12,201 bases of DNA from Anaerolineales bacterium (GTDB lineage: Bacteria; Chloroflexota; Anaerolineae; Anaerolineales; UBA11657): the NCBI GenBank assembly GCA_947503585.1, contig CANNEJ010000016.1, positions 1 through 12,201 of the forward strand. The letters run 5' to 3'. Positions 6,403 to 12,201 of the stretch are shown piece after piece. The notes under the pieces are model-generated. The model was given only the letters and a program-made list of their open reading frames with translations. It was not told the DNA's origin and ran no database searches. The position numbers and the translations under genes were made by a program. The first letter of the stretch is position 1, and the number at the start of each line of letters is the position of its first letter.

Positions 6403-6416
6403 TGCGCTATAGCGCA
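6403..6416. repeat. 14-bp perfect palindrome TGCGCTATAGCGCA
   Basis: Self-complementary over all 14 bases, 12 nt from the nested structure at 6306-6390. It could be a protein-binding site or a small TATA-loop hairpin. No matching -35 box was found near its TATA core on either strand, so I do not call it a promoter. Confidence 0.4.
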
Positions 6417-6454
6417 AGCTCTCTAAATCTGAGGCAGGTCGTGATGACCGCACT

Positions 6455-6473
6455 TGCCGGCCCGAGGCCGGCA
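6455..6473. repeat. Hairpin TGCCGGCC-cga-GGCCGGCA
   Basis: Perfect 8-bp arms with a 3-nt loop. The stem core GCCGGC is shared with the hairpin at 6214-6230. It lies about 45 nt after the recA stop, between the candidate recA terminator and the rest of the spacer, with no T-tract on the minus side. Confidence 0.5.
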
Positions 6474-6475
6474 TT

Positions 6476-6509
6476 AAAAGCAGGGCAGCGCTGCACACAA
6501 CTGCTGCCC
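6476..6509 (-). terminator. Weak candidate terminator just after recA
   Basis: On the minus strand, 8 nt after the recA stop, GGGCAGC (6509-6503) pairs with GCTGCCC (6489-6483) around a 13-nt loop; TGC then TTTT (6479-6476) follows. The 7-bp stem is good, but the loop is long and the T-tract short and offset by 3 nt, so this is weaker than the terminator at 6176-6204. Confidence 0.35.
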
Positions 6510-6517
6510 CGGACCAA

Positions 6518-7561
6518 TTACTCATCATCATCCTCGTCGCCCTCGGCATCAGTGGCAATTGCGCCACCCGCAGCCACAACGGACTGGGCGCGAATGACAC
6601 GCTCCAACTCCTGCGCCATCGCCGGGTTATCCTTCAGGTAGCGCTTTACATTCTCGCGCCCCTGCCCGAGGCGGGTCTCTTTGTATGTGTAAAACGCGCC
6701 GCGCTTGGTAATGACTTCCTGCGCGGTTCCGAGGTCCACAATGTCTCCGGTCTTGCTAATGCCCTCGCTAAACATAATATCGAATTCCGCCTGCCGGAAA
6801 GGCGGTGCCACTTTATTTTTGGTTACGCGCACGCGCACGCGGTTGCCGGTAACGGTCTGGCCGTCTTTAATCGATTCCAAGCGGCGCACATCCAAGCGCA
6901 CGCTGGCATAATACTTTAGCGCCTGCCCGCCGGTTGTGGTTTCGGGGCTGCCAAACATCACGCCGATCTTCATGCGCAGCTGGTTGGTAAAAATCATGGT
7001 TGTGCCGGATTGCTTGATGGCGCCGGACAGTTTGCGCAGCGCCTGGCTCATCAAGCGTGCCTGCTGGCCCATGGTGGGGTCCCCCATGTCGCCCTCAATT
7101 TCTGCCCGCGGCACGAGCGCCGCCACAGAGTCCACCACCACCACGGAAACTGCACCGGAACGCACCAGTGCCTCCGCAATCTCCAGCGCCTGCTCGCCGG
7201 TGTCCGGCTGCGAAATATACAGCTCGCCAATGTTGACCCCGACCCGCTCTGCATAGGTTGGGTCAAGCGCATGCTCCATATCGATGAAGGCGCACAAGCC
7301 GCCCAGGCGCTGCGCCTCAGCCACAATGTGCATGCACAGGGTTGTCTTGCCGGCGGACTCGGGGCCGTAGATCTCCGTCACCCGCCCCTTGGGAACACCC
7401 CCGATGCCCAGCGCCAAATCCAGCGCCAGAGACCCGGTGGAAATCGACTCGACCGCCATGCGCGGCGCATCGCCCAGGCGCATCAGCGCGCCATCGCCGT
7501 ACTGCTTCTTAATTTGCGCCAGCGCTGTTTCAAACGCCTTGTCGCGACCGGATTGTGCCAT
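6518..7561 (-). CDS. recA: Recombinase RecA
   Basis: RecA forms filaments on single-stranded DNA, catalyses strand exchange in homologous recombination and stimulates LexA self-cleavage in the SOS response. The 347-residue protein has the Walker A motif GPESAGKT (66-73), the catalytic Glu96 in FIDMEHALD, Walker B VVVVD (140-144), loop L1 around EIEGDMGD (154-161), loop L2 from TNQLRMKIG through SPETTTGG (192-212), and the acidic C-terminal tail EGDEDDDE that tunes DNA binding. Length and motifs are canonical, with no intein or frameshift. The ATG at 7561 gives the standard N-terminus, although no Shine-Dalgarno is visible just upstream. It is transcribed divergently from gltA, and recX follows after a 357-nt structured spacer. 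Confidence 0.98.
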   Translation of the reverse strand: MAQSGRDKAFETALAQIKKQYGDGALMRLGDAPRMAVESISTGSLALDLALGIGGVPKGRVTEIYGPESAGKTTLCMHIVAEAQRLGGLCAFIDMEHALDPTYAERVGVNIGELYISQPDTGEQALEIAEALVRSGAVSVVVVDSVAALVPRAEIEGDMGDPTMGQQARLMSQALRKLSGAIKQSGTTMIFTNQLRMKIGVMFGSPETTTGGQALKYYASVRLDVRRLESIKDGQTVTGNRVRVRVTKNKVAPPFRQAEFDIMFSEGISKTGDIVDLGTAQEVITKRGAFYTYKETRLGQGRENVKRYLKDNPAMAQELERVIRAQSVVAAGGAIATDAEGDEDDDE

Positions 7562-7611
7562 TGGAGTTATTAGTACTGAAAAGTTACAGCGGCATTTGGC
7601 CGCGTGAAGGC

Positions 7612-7630
7612 AAGTTTACTTCAGAAACTT
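7612..7630. promoter_or_regulatory. Inverted repeat AAGTTT-N7-AAACTT in the recA/gltA divergent spacer, candidate operator
   Basis: Perfect 6-bp arms at 7612-7617 and 7625-7630. It covers the candidate recA -10 box and touches the candidate gltA -35 box, so one bound regulator could affect both promoters. A LexA/SOS operator is a natural guess in front of recA, but the motif does not match the E. coli (CTGT-N8-ACAG) or Bacillus (CGAAC-N4-GTTCG) boxes, and I know no verified motif for this lineage. Confidence 0.45.
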
Positions 7631-7641
7631 TGGATGCGCAA
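7613..7641 (-). promoter_or_regulatory. Candidate recA promoter
   Basis: On the minus strand TTGCGC (complement of 7636-7641) and TAAACT (complement of 7613-7618) are separated by exactly 17 nt, matching the -35 and -10 consensus at 3 and 4 of 6 positions. Transcription would start near 7606, leaving a leader of about 45 nt that includes a small GCGGC-ATTTG-GCCGC hairpin (7589-7603). The same TAAACT -10 appears in the candidate promoter at 9986-10014. Confidence 0.4.
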
Positions 7642-7657
7642 ACGGGGTTGGTATAAT
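7630..7657 (+). promoter_or_regulatory. Extended -10 promoter of gltA
   Basis: TGGTATAAT at 7649-7657 is a perfect extended -10 element (TGn plus TATAAT). TTGGAT at 7630-7635, 16 nt upstream, is a weak -35. Transcription should start near 7664, giving a leader of about 43 nt before the gltA ATG at 7707, with GGAG at 7692-7695 as ribosome site. Confidence 0.65.
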
Positions 7658-7706
7658 GTGAAGCGGCAGCAGCTGCGCAACCCTTGCAGCCGGAGCCCGA
7701 TTATTC

Positions 7707-8993
7707 ATGCCCAAAAACTCACTATCGCTGACCGACAATCGCACCGGAAAATCTTACGAGATTCCGATCGAGGACGGCGCAGTGCGTGCACTGGATCTGC
7801 GCCAGATCAAAGTGGACGACAAAGACTTTGGCCTGATGACCTACGATCCGGGGTACGGAAACACGGCGGCGTGCAAAAGCCGTATTACTTTTGTAGATGG
7901 CGACGCCGGCATTTTGGAATATCGCGGCTATCCCATCGAGCAGTTAGCGGAACAGTCCAACTTTTTGGAGGTGGGCTACCTGCTGGTGCACGGCGAGCTG
8001 CCCACCGCGGACCAGATGAGCAACTGGGTGGAGAAAATCACGCACCACACGCTCATCCACGAAAACATTAAGTCCCTGCTGGACGCCTTTCGCTACGACG
8101 CGCATCCCATGGCAATGTGGATCAGCACCGTTGCCGCCCTCTCCAGTTTCTACCCGGATGCGCGCCGCGATGCCAGCGCAGAGGCGCGCATGCTGCAGGT
8201 CTACCGCCTGATTGCCAAAGCGCCGACCATCGCAGCTTTTAGCTTCCGCCACGCCATGGGGCAGCGCTACAACTACCCGGACAACCGCCTCAGCTACAGT
8301 GGCAACTTTTTGCAAATGATGTTTCACATGACCGACCGCGACTACCATCCGCAGCCGGTAGTGGAGCGGGCCCTGGATGTGCTGTTTATTTTGCATGCTG
8401 ATCACGAGCAAAACTGCAGCACCAGTGTGCTGCGCAGCATTGGCAGTAGCTTATCTGACCCGTACAGCGCCGTGGCCGGTGCCGCCGCAGCACTCTACGG
8501 CCCGCTGCATGGCGGCGCCAATGAGGAAGTGCTGCGCACCCTCAACGAGATTGGCAGCGTGGCGCGCGTGCCCGAGTACATCAAGCGCGTGAAGGCTGGC
8601 GAGTTCCGCCTGATGGGCTTCGGCCACCGCGTGTACCGCAACTACGACCCGCGCGCCAAGCTCATCAAGCGCACCGCCGCCGAAGTCTTTGAGGTGCTGG
8701 GGCGCAGCCCGCTGATTGATATTGCGCTGGAGTTGGAGCGCATTGCGCTGGCGGACGACTACTTCGTGCAGCGCAAGTTGTATCCCAATGTCGATTTTTA
8801 TTCCGGCATCATCTATCAGGCGCTGGGCCTGCCGGTGGCCATGTTCCCGGTGCTGTTTGCAATCCCGCGCACCGTGGGCTGGCTGGCGCACTGGCTCGAG
8901 ATGATCAGCGACCCGGACTTGCGAATTGCGCGGCCGCGCCAGGTTTACCTTGGCCCGCAGCGGCGTGACTTCGTACCCCAGTCCAAGCGCTAG
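7707..8993 (+). CDS. gltA: Citrate synthase
   Basis: Citrate synthase condenses acetyl-CoA with oxaloacetate to citrate at the entry of the TCA cycle. The 428-residue protein is the long bacterial (GltA, type II) form with an N-terminal beta-rich region (about 1-60) before the helical catalytic core. Catalytic residues are visible: H268 in YGPLHGGANEE, H307 in GFGHRVYRNYDPR, and D363 in YPNVDFYSGI. ILHADHEQNCSTS (228-240) is also typical. ATG 7707 has GGAG at 7692-7695 and a strong promoter upstream. The gene is divergent from recA; a GNAT gene starts 8 nt after its stop, so the two are probably an operon. Isocitrate dehydrogenase lies about 1.8 kb downstream on the same strand. No anomaly seen. 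Confidence 0.97.
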   Translation: MPKNSLSLTDNRTGKSYEIPIEDGAVRALDLRQIKVDDKDFGLMTYDPGYGNTAACKSRITFVDGDAGILEYRGYPIEQLAEQSNFLEVGYLLVHGELPTADQMSNWVEKITHHTLIHENIKSLLDAFRYDAHPMAMWISTVAALSSFYPDARRDASAEARMLQVYRLIAKAPTIAAFSFRHAMGQRYNYPDNRLSYSGNFLQMMFHMTDRDYHPQPVVERALDVLFILHADHEQNCSTSVLRSIGSSLSDPYSAVAGAAAALYGPLHGGANEEVLRTLNEIGSVARVPEYIKRVKAGEFRLMGFGHRVYRNYDPRAKLIKRTAAEVFEVLGRSPLIDIALELERIALADDYFVQRKLYPNVDFYSGIIYQALGLPVAMFPVLFAIPRTVGWLAHWLEMISDPDLRIARPRQVYLGPQRRDFVPQSKR

Positions 8994-9001
8994 CGCCCGC
9001 A

Positions 9002-9862
9002 ATGGCAGCCATGGCTGCCCCGCTCACAGCCATCCGGCCGGCCACGCTGGCAGACTGGGATTCAATTCAGCCGCTGCTCAAAGACGCCGGCTATCTGCAC
9101 ACACACTATGACTGGCACAAGCCGCGCGCTTGGCTGTTGCGCCACCCGTTTATGCTGGCGTGGAGCGGCGGCCGCCTCGCCGGCATTCTGGCTGCGCCGC
9201 CGGATCCGCCGGATGTGGCTTGGCTGCGTTTTGCAGGCGTCGCCGCGGGATTTTCCGGCCCCAAGGTTCTTGGCGAATTGTGGGCTGCCTGCCGCATGGA
9301 GCTGTTGGCCGCCGGCGTGCAGCGCAGTGCAATCCTAACCACCAACTCTTATCTTGATGAACTGCTGCCGCAATGGGGCTTTGCCGCCAGCGAGGAAGTA
9401 TTGGTGCTCACACACAACACCAAAGTCATTGAGCAGCCGCTCAACAGTGCTGCGCTCATCCGGCGCGCGCGCCCCGAGGACTGTGCCGCCGTGGCAGCCG
9501 TGGATTGGGCGGCGTTTGACACACCCTGGCGCCATTCCCCCGGCATGGTAGCAGCCGCAATGGCCCAGGCCAGCTACGTCACCGTTGCGCTGGTGGACGG
9601 CACAATTGTGGGCCACCAATTTACAACCGAAGGGCGCACCGGCGCACACATGGCGCGCCTCGCCGTGCACCCCAACTGGCAGGGCAAACACATTGGGCGC
9701 GCACTTGTGAACCACATGCTGCGCCACTACGCCGAGAGCGGCGTCAGCCCGGTTGGGGTAAACACACAATCCAACAACGCCGCTTCGCTGGCACTGTACC
9801 GCGCCCTCGGCTTTACGCTCACCGGCGAAGGCTACCAAGTGTGGCAGCGCTGGCTGGCATGA
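9002..9862 (+). CDS. Tandem GNAT-fold acetyltransferase
   Basis: The 286-residue protein appears to hold two GNAT folds. The N-terminal half (about 7-140) begins like a GNAT domain (LTAIRPATLADWDSIQPLL) and carries a strand-helix ending PQWGFAASEEVLVLTH, but I see no acetyl-CoA loop. The C-terminal half (about 150-286) starts again with ALIRRARPEDCAAVAAVD and holds motif A, MARLAVHPNWQGKHIGRALV (217-236), then NTQSNNAASLALYRALGF (254-271). The usual RGKGIG loop reads QGKHIG, with His in place of the first motif Gly, so activity is likely but not certain. Substrate unknown. Two ATGs (9002 and 9011) are possible starts, neither with a Shine-Dalgarno; 9002 lies 8 nt after the gltA stop, which suggests co-translation. 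Secure as GNAT; the two-domain reading is an inference from the repeated pattern. Confidence 0.87.
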   Translation: MAAMAAPLTAIRPATLADWDSIQPLLKDAGYLHTHYDWHKPRAWLLRHPFMLAWSGGRLAGILAAPPDPPDVAWLRFAGVAAGFSGPKVLGELWAACRMELLAAGVQRSAILTTNSYLDELLPQWGFAASEEVLVLTHNTKVIEQPLNSAALIRRARPEDCAAVAAVDWAAFDTPWRHSPGMVAAAMAQASYVTVALVDGTIVGHQFTTEGRTGAHMARLAVHPNWQGKHIGRALVNHMLRHYAESGVSPVGVNTQSNNAASLALYRALGFTLTGEGYQVWQRWLA

Positions 9863-9985
9863 CGACCCGCCTCCGGCTTTAGCGTCCGGCAATCCGGCCG
9901 CACCCTTCAACTCAGCCACCGCCCGCAGTTGTGGCGCGCGCTGCGCCTGTGTTTCACCCAATTTTTAGAGGTTTAAACAAGGTTG

Positions 9986-10014
9986 TAGACAGAAGCCGTC
10001 GCAAAAAGTAAACT
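9986..10014 (+). promoter_or_regulatory. Candidate promoter of the DsbA-like gene
   Basis: TAGACA (9986-9991, 5 of 6 to the -35 consensus) and TAAACT (10009-10014, 4 of 6) are 17 nt apart in the AT-richer end of a 196-nt gene-free stretch (9863-10058). The rest of that stretch holds only short weak hairpins (for example GCCAC/GTGGC at 9915-9935), no convincing terminator, and the 8-bp palindrome GTTTAAAC at 9971-9978. Confidence 0.5.
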
Positions 10015-10018
10015 AGCA

Positions 10019-10035
10019 TTCTGAACCTGTCAGAA
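10019..10035. promoter_or_regulatory. Inverted repeat TTCTGA-ACCTG-TCAGAA at the expected start site of the DsbA-like gene
   Basis: Perfect 6-bp arms with a 5-nt centre, beginning 5 nt after the candidate -10 box and spanning the predicted transcription start. This is a classical place for a repressor operator, or a small leader hairpin. It is followed by CAAAAAA, so it is not a terminator in the plus direction. Confidence 0.35.
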
Positions 10036-10058
10036 CAAAAAATCCGGAAACATATACA

Positions 10059-10754
10059 ATGAGCAAACGCGCCGAAACTCGAAGCCTGCAGGTCCGCGAA
10101 CGCATGCGCCAGCGCCTGATTGCAGCGGGCGCCGTAACCCTCGTGGCTGTGGCAATTGGCGGGTTCCTCATCTGGCGCACCAACCAGCCCATCGGTGAGA
10201 TTGTGGAGGTACCCAAGGTGCAGCCGGCACAGGCAGACGGGCGCTCCGCGGGGCCGGCCGATGCCAAGGTAACGGTGGAAGTGTTTTCCAACTTCACCTG
10301 TTCGCACTGCGGCACCTATGCAAAGAACGCCGGTAAGCTGGTCTTTCAAAATTATGTAGATTCGGGCAAGGTGCGCGTGCAGTACCGCTACATTGCGTTT
10401 CCAGGCGCATCACGAGAGGCTGCAATCGCAGCCGAGTGCGCTGCCCAGCAGGACCAGTTCTGGCCGTACCATGACTTGCTCTTTGCAAACGAGACTGGCG
10501 CCGCGGACCAATTCTCGCAGCCGCGGCTGCTGGGTTTTGCAGACAAGCTGCAGTTGCAGGGTGACACCTTTCGCGCCTGCATGGCGAGCACAACGCCAAT
10601 TGATGTGATTGAAGCGGACATGGCGCGCGCCACAGAACTCAAGATTGAATCCACGCCGTCGATTGTTGTGAATGGCGAGATGATCAGCGGCGCACGCGAC
10701 TTTGCCACCTTTCAAGAATTGATCGAGCGCAAGCTCAAAGAAATCCCAAGCTAG
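10059..10754 (+). CDS. Membrane-anchored DsbA-family thioredoxin-like protein
   Basis: This is a disulfide oxidoreductase of the DsbA/DSBA-like thioredoxin family, likely acting outside the cytoplasmic membrane. Residues 1-20 are basic, 21-39 form one membrane helix (an uncleaved anchor by its look), and 40-66 are a flexible linker. The thioredoxin fold then begins: [20 protein letters not shown] carries the active-site CSHC at 81-84, the inserted helical domain spans about 118-180, and [10 protein letters not shown] (197-206) holds the cis-proline P200. Two further cysteines, C127 and C174, lie in the helical insert and could form a structural disulfide. Start ATG 10059 is preceded by GGA at 10046-10048 and a candidate promoter. 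icd starts 32 nt after its stop, so co-transcription is possible. Oxidase versus reductase or isomerase role cannot be read from sequence. Confidence 0.92.
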   Translation: MSKRAETRSLQVRERMRQRLIAAGAVTLVAVAIGGFLIWRTNQPIGEIVEVPKVQPAQADGRSAGPADAKVTVEVFSNFTCSHCGTYAKNAGKLVFQNYVDSGKVRVQYRYIAFPGASREAAIAAECAAQQDQFWPYHDLLFANETGAADQFSQPRLLGFADKLQLQGDTFRACMASTTPIDVIEADMARATELKIESTPSIVVNGEMISGARDFATFQELIERKLKEIPS

Positions 10755-10786
10755 ACCAAAATTTATTAGAGAACCCGGGGGCCAAT

Positions 10787-12201
10787 ATGTCTTACACCAA
10801 ACTTGCCGTACCAGCCGGCGACATGATCACTGCCACTAGCGGTAAGCTGCACGTGCCCAGTCGGCCGATCGTGCCATTCATTGAGGGTGATGGCACCGGC
10901 CCCGACATTTGGGCTGCATCTGTGCGCGTTATAAACGCCGCCGTCGCGCAGGCTTATGACAACCAACGCCACATCGAATGGATGGAGGTGTACGCCGGCC
11001 AGAAGTGCTTTGACCGCTTTGGTACGTGGCTGCTGGATGAGACTGTCACTGCCTTCAGAGAATTTAAAGTGGGCATCAAGGGCCCGCTCACCACACCCAT
11101 TGGCGGCGGCATTCGCAGCCTGAACGTGGAGCTGCGCAAACAACTGGACTTGTACGTGTGCCTGCGCCCGGTGCGCTACTTCCCCGGCGTGCCCTCTCCG
11201 GTAAAGCGCCCGGAAGATGTGGACATGGTGATCTTCCGCGAGAATACCGAAGATATTTATACCGGCATCGATCTAGAGGCGGGCTCGGAAAGCAACATAA
11301 AGTTCAAGGCGCTGTTGGAGAAGAACCTGCCGCAGGAGTACAGCAAAATCCGCTTCCCGGACACTTCCGGCTTTGGCGTCAAACCCATTTCGAAGCAGGG
11401 CACGGAGCGCCTTGTGCGCGCCGCCATCCGCTACGCGCTGGACAACCGGCGCAACAGCGTGACCTTCGCCCACAAGGGCAACATTATGAAGTACACCGAG
11501 GGTGCATTCCGAAACTGGGGCTACGCTTTGGCCGAGCGCGAATTTAGCGGGCGCGTGTACACGTGGGATCAGTGGGAAAACACCAAGGCCACCAAGGGCG
11601 AAGACGCAGCCAATGCTGAGCAGAAGTCAGCCCTGGCCGCCGGAAAAATCATTGTGAAGGATGTGATCGCCGACATCGTCTTTCAACAGACCATCACACG
11701 CGCGCGTGAATTTGATGTGATTGCCACAATGAACCTGAACGGCGACTACCTCTCGGACGCACTGGCGGCGCAGGTAGGCGGCATCGGTATTGCGCCCGGC
11801 GGCAACATCAATTACGAAACCGGGCATGCCGTGTTTGAAGCCACGCACGGCACTGCGCCAAAATATGCCGGCCTCGATCGCGTGAATCCCGGCTCGGTAA
11901 TCCTTTCCGGCGAGATGATGCTGCGCTACATGGGCTGGAAGGAAGCCGCCGACCTCATCATCCGGGGCGTGGAAGGCGCTGTGGCAGCGGGCACGGTCAC
12001 TTACGATTTTGCGCGCATGCTGCCCGGCTCAAAAGAAGTAAAGTGCAGCGAGTTTGGCGATGCGGTGATCCGCGCGATGGCGGATGCTACTGCAGCAACT
12101 GTGCTGGCCCCGGTCGCAGCTGCCAAAGCTGCTGCGCGCAAGCCGGCCCGCAGCCGCAGAAGCGCAGCTAAACGCAAGCCGGCCAAGCGCACAACGGGCG
12201 C
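10787..12201 (+). CDS. icd: NADP-type isocitrate dehydrogenase with basic C-terminal tail (3' end beyond the window)
   Basis: Icd oxidatively decarboxylates isocitrate to 2-oxoglutarate in the TCA cycle. The frame is open from ATG 10787 (GGGGG at 10777-10781 as a possible ribosome site) to the last base, giving 471 residues without a stop. The core closely follows E. coli Icd: IEGDGTGPD (32-40), GGGIRSLNV (106-114) with S111 at the place of the regulatory phosphoserine, [10 protein letters not shown] with Y158, K230, D292, and NGDYLSD with D320 and D324. GTAPKYAG (355-362) carries the Lys-Tyr pair typical of NADP specificity. E. coli Icd ends after the CSEFGDAIIENM block, here at 420-431. This protein continues at least 40 residues with an Ala-rich then strongly basic tail: 11 Lys/Arg and no acidic residue in 447-471. 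Function of the tail unknown. Confidence 0.96.
   Translation, partial: MSYTKLAVPAGDMITATSGKLHVPSRPIVPFIEGDGTGPDIWAASVRVINAAVAQAYDNQRHIEWMEVYAGQKCFDRFGTWLLDETVTAFREFKVGIKGPLTTPIGGGIRSLNVELRKQLDLYVCLRPVRYFPGVPSPVKRPEDVDMVIFRENTEDIYTGIDLEAGSESNIKFKALLEKNLPQEYSKIRFPDTSGFGVKPISKQGTERLVRAAIRYALDNRRNSVTFAHKGNIMKYTEGAFRNWGYALAEREFSGRVYTWDQWENTKATKGEDAANAEQKSALAAGKIIVKDVIADIVFQQTITRAREFDVIATMNLNGDYLSDALAAQVGGIGIAPGGNINYETGHAVFEATHGTAPKYAGLDRVNPGSVILSGEMMLRYMGWKEAADLIIRGVEGAVAAGTVTYDFARMLPGSKEVKCSEFGDAVIRAMADATAATVLAPVAAAKAAARKPARSRRSAAKRKPAKRTTG
12137..12184 (+). repeat. 12-bp direct repeat inside the icd tail
   Basis: CGCAAGCCGGCC occurs at 12137-12148 and again at 12173-12184, in the same frame and exactly 36 nt (12 codons) apart. 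Each copy encodes Arg-Lys-Pro-Ala. This suggests that the basic tail grew by duplication of a 12-codon unit, though only the RKPA part is identical. Confidence 0.6.

Noticed and set aside
6403..6416. TATAGC in the palindrome as a minus-strand promoter for a small RNA
   Set aside because: No acceptable -35 hexamer lies 16-18 nt upstream on the minus strand.
9933..9947. GGCGC-GCGCT-GCGCC as a terminator after the tandem GNAT gene
   Set aside because: The stem is only 5 bp, is followed by TGTGTTT rather than a T-tract, and overlaps an alternative GCCAC/GTGGC pairing.

Overview
The window is a GC-rich, gene-dense bacterial chromosome segment with no sign of mobile DNA. Ten complete genes lie between two partial ones. 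I see no tRNA, rRNA, CRISPR array, insertion sequence, prophage gene or toxin-antitoxin pair. The order recA - recX - rny (RNase Y) on one strand, a MoaD-MoaE fusion, a zinc-ribbon threonine-synthase-like enzyme and two proteins I cannot assign suggest a member of the Chloroflexota, perhaps Anaerolineae-like. That placement is inference from gene order and protein flavour, not from a database search.

Layout. Positions 1-1084 (+) hold the end of moaC, then a moaD-moaE fusion gene 2 nt later; together they make molybdopterin from cyclic pyranopterin. Positions 1133-2251 (+) encode a threonine synthase-like PLP enzyme. A candidate promoter at 2249-2278 then drives two small genes of unknown function (2318-2719 and 2731-3330). 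The second meets a minus-strand GNAT acetyltransferase (3327-3902) tail to tail, their stop codons overlapping in TTAA. Minus-strand genes continue as rny (3984-5510), recX (5513-6160) and recA (6518-7561), so transcription runs recA -> recX -> rny -> GNAT. Divergent from recA, gltA (citrate synthase, 7707-8993) and a tandem-GNAT protein (9002-9862) read on the plus strand. They are followed by a membrane-anchored DsbA-like thioredoxin-fold protein (10059-10754) and an NADP-type isocitrate dehydrogenase (10787 to beyond the window end). Two TCA-cycle enzymes, GltA and Icd, thus lie within about 2 kb of each other.

The most interesting non-coding region is the 357-bp recA-recX spacer. It ends in a textbook intrinsic terminator only 6 nt before the recX Shine-Dalgarno. 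It also holds several other perfect inverted repeats, including an 85-nt nested structure (6306-6390) that could fold as a pseudoknotted RNA. The recA/gltA divergent spacer carries an extended -10 promoter for gltA and a perfect inverted repeat (AAGTTT-N7-AAACTT) placed to act on both promoters. The most interesting protein feature is the long Lys/Arg/Ala/Pro-rich, histone-H1-like C-terminal tail on isocitrate dehydrogenase, which runs past the point where E. coli Icd ends and is still open at the window edge.

I did not find an evident new defence, mobile or biosynthetic system. Most of the window is core metabolism and DNA/RNA maintenance, with a few unusual architectures.
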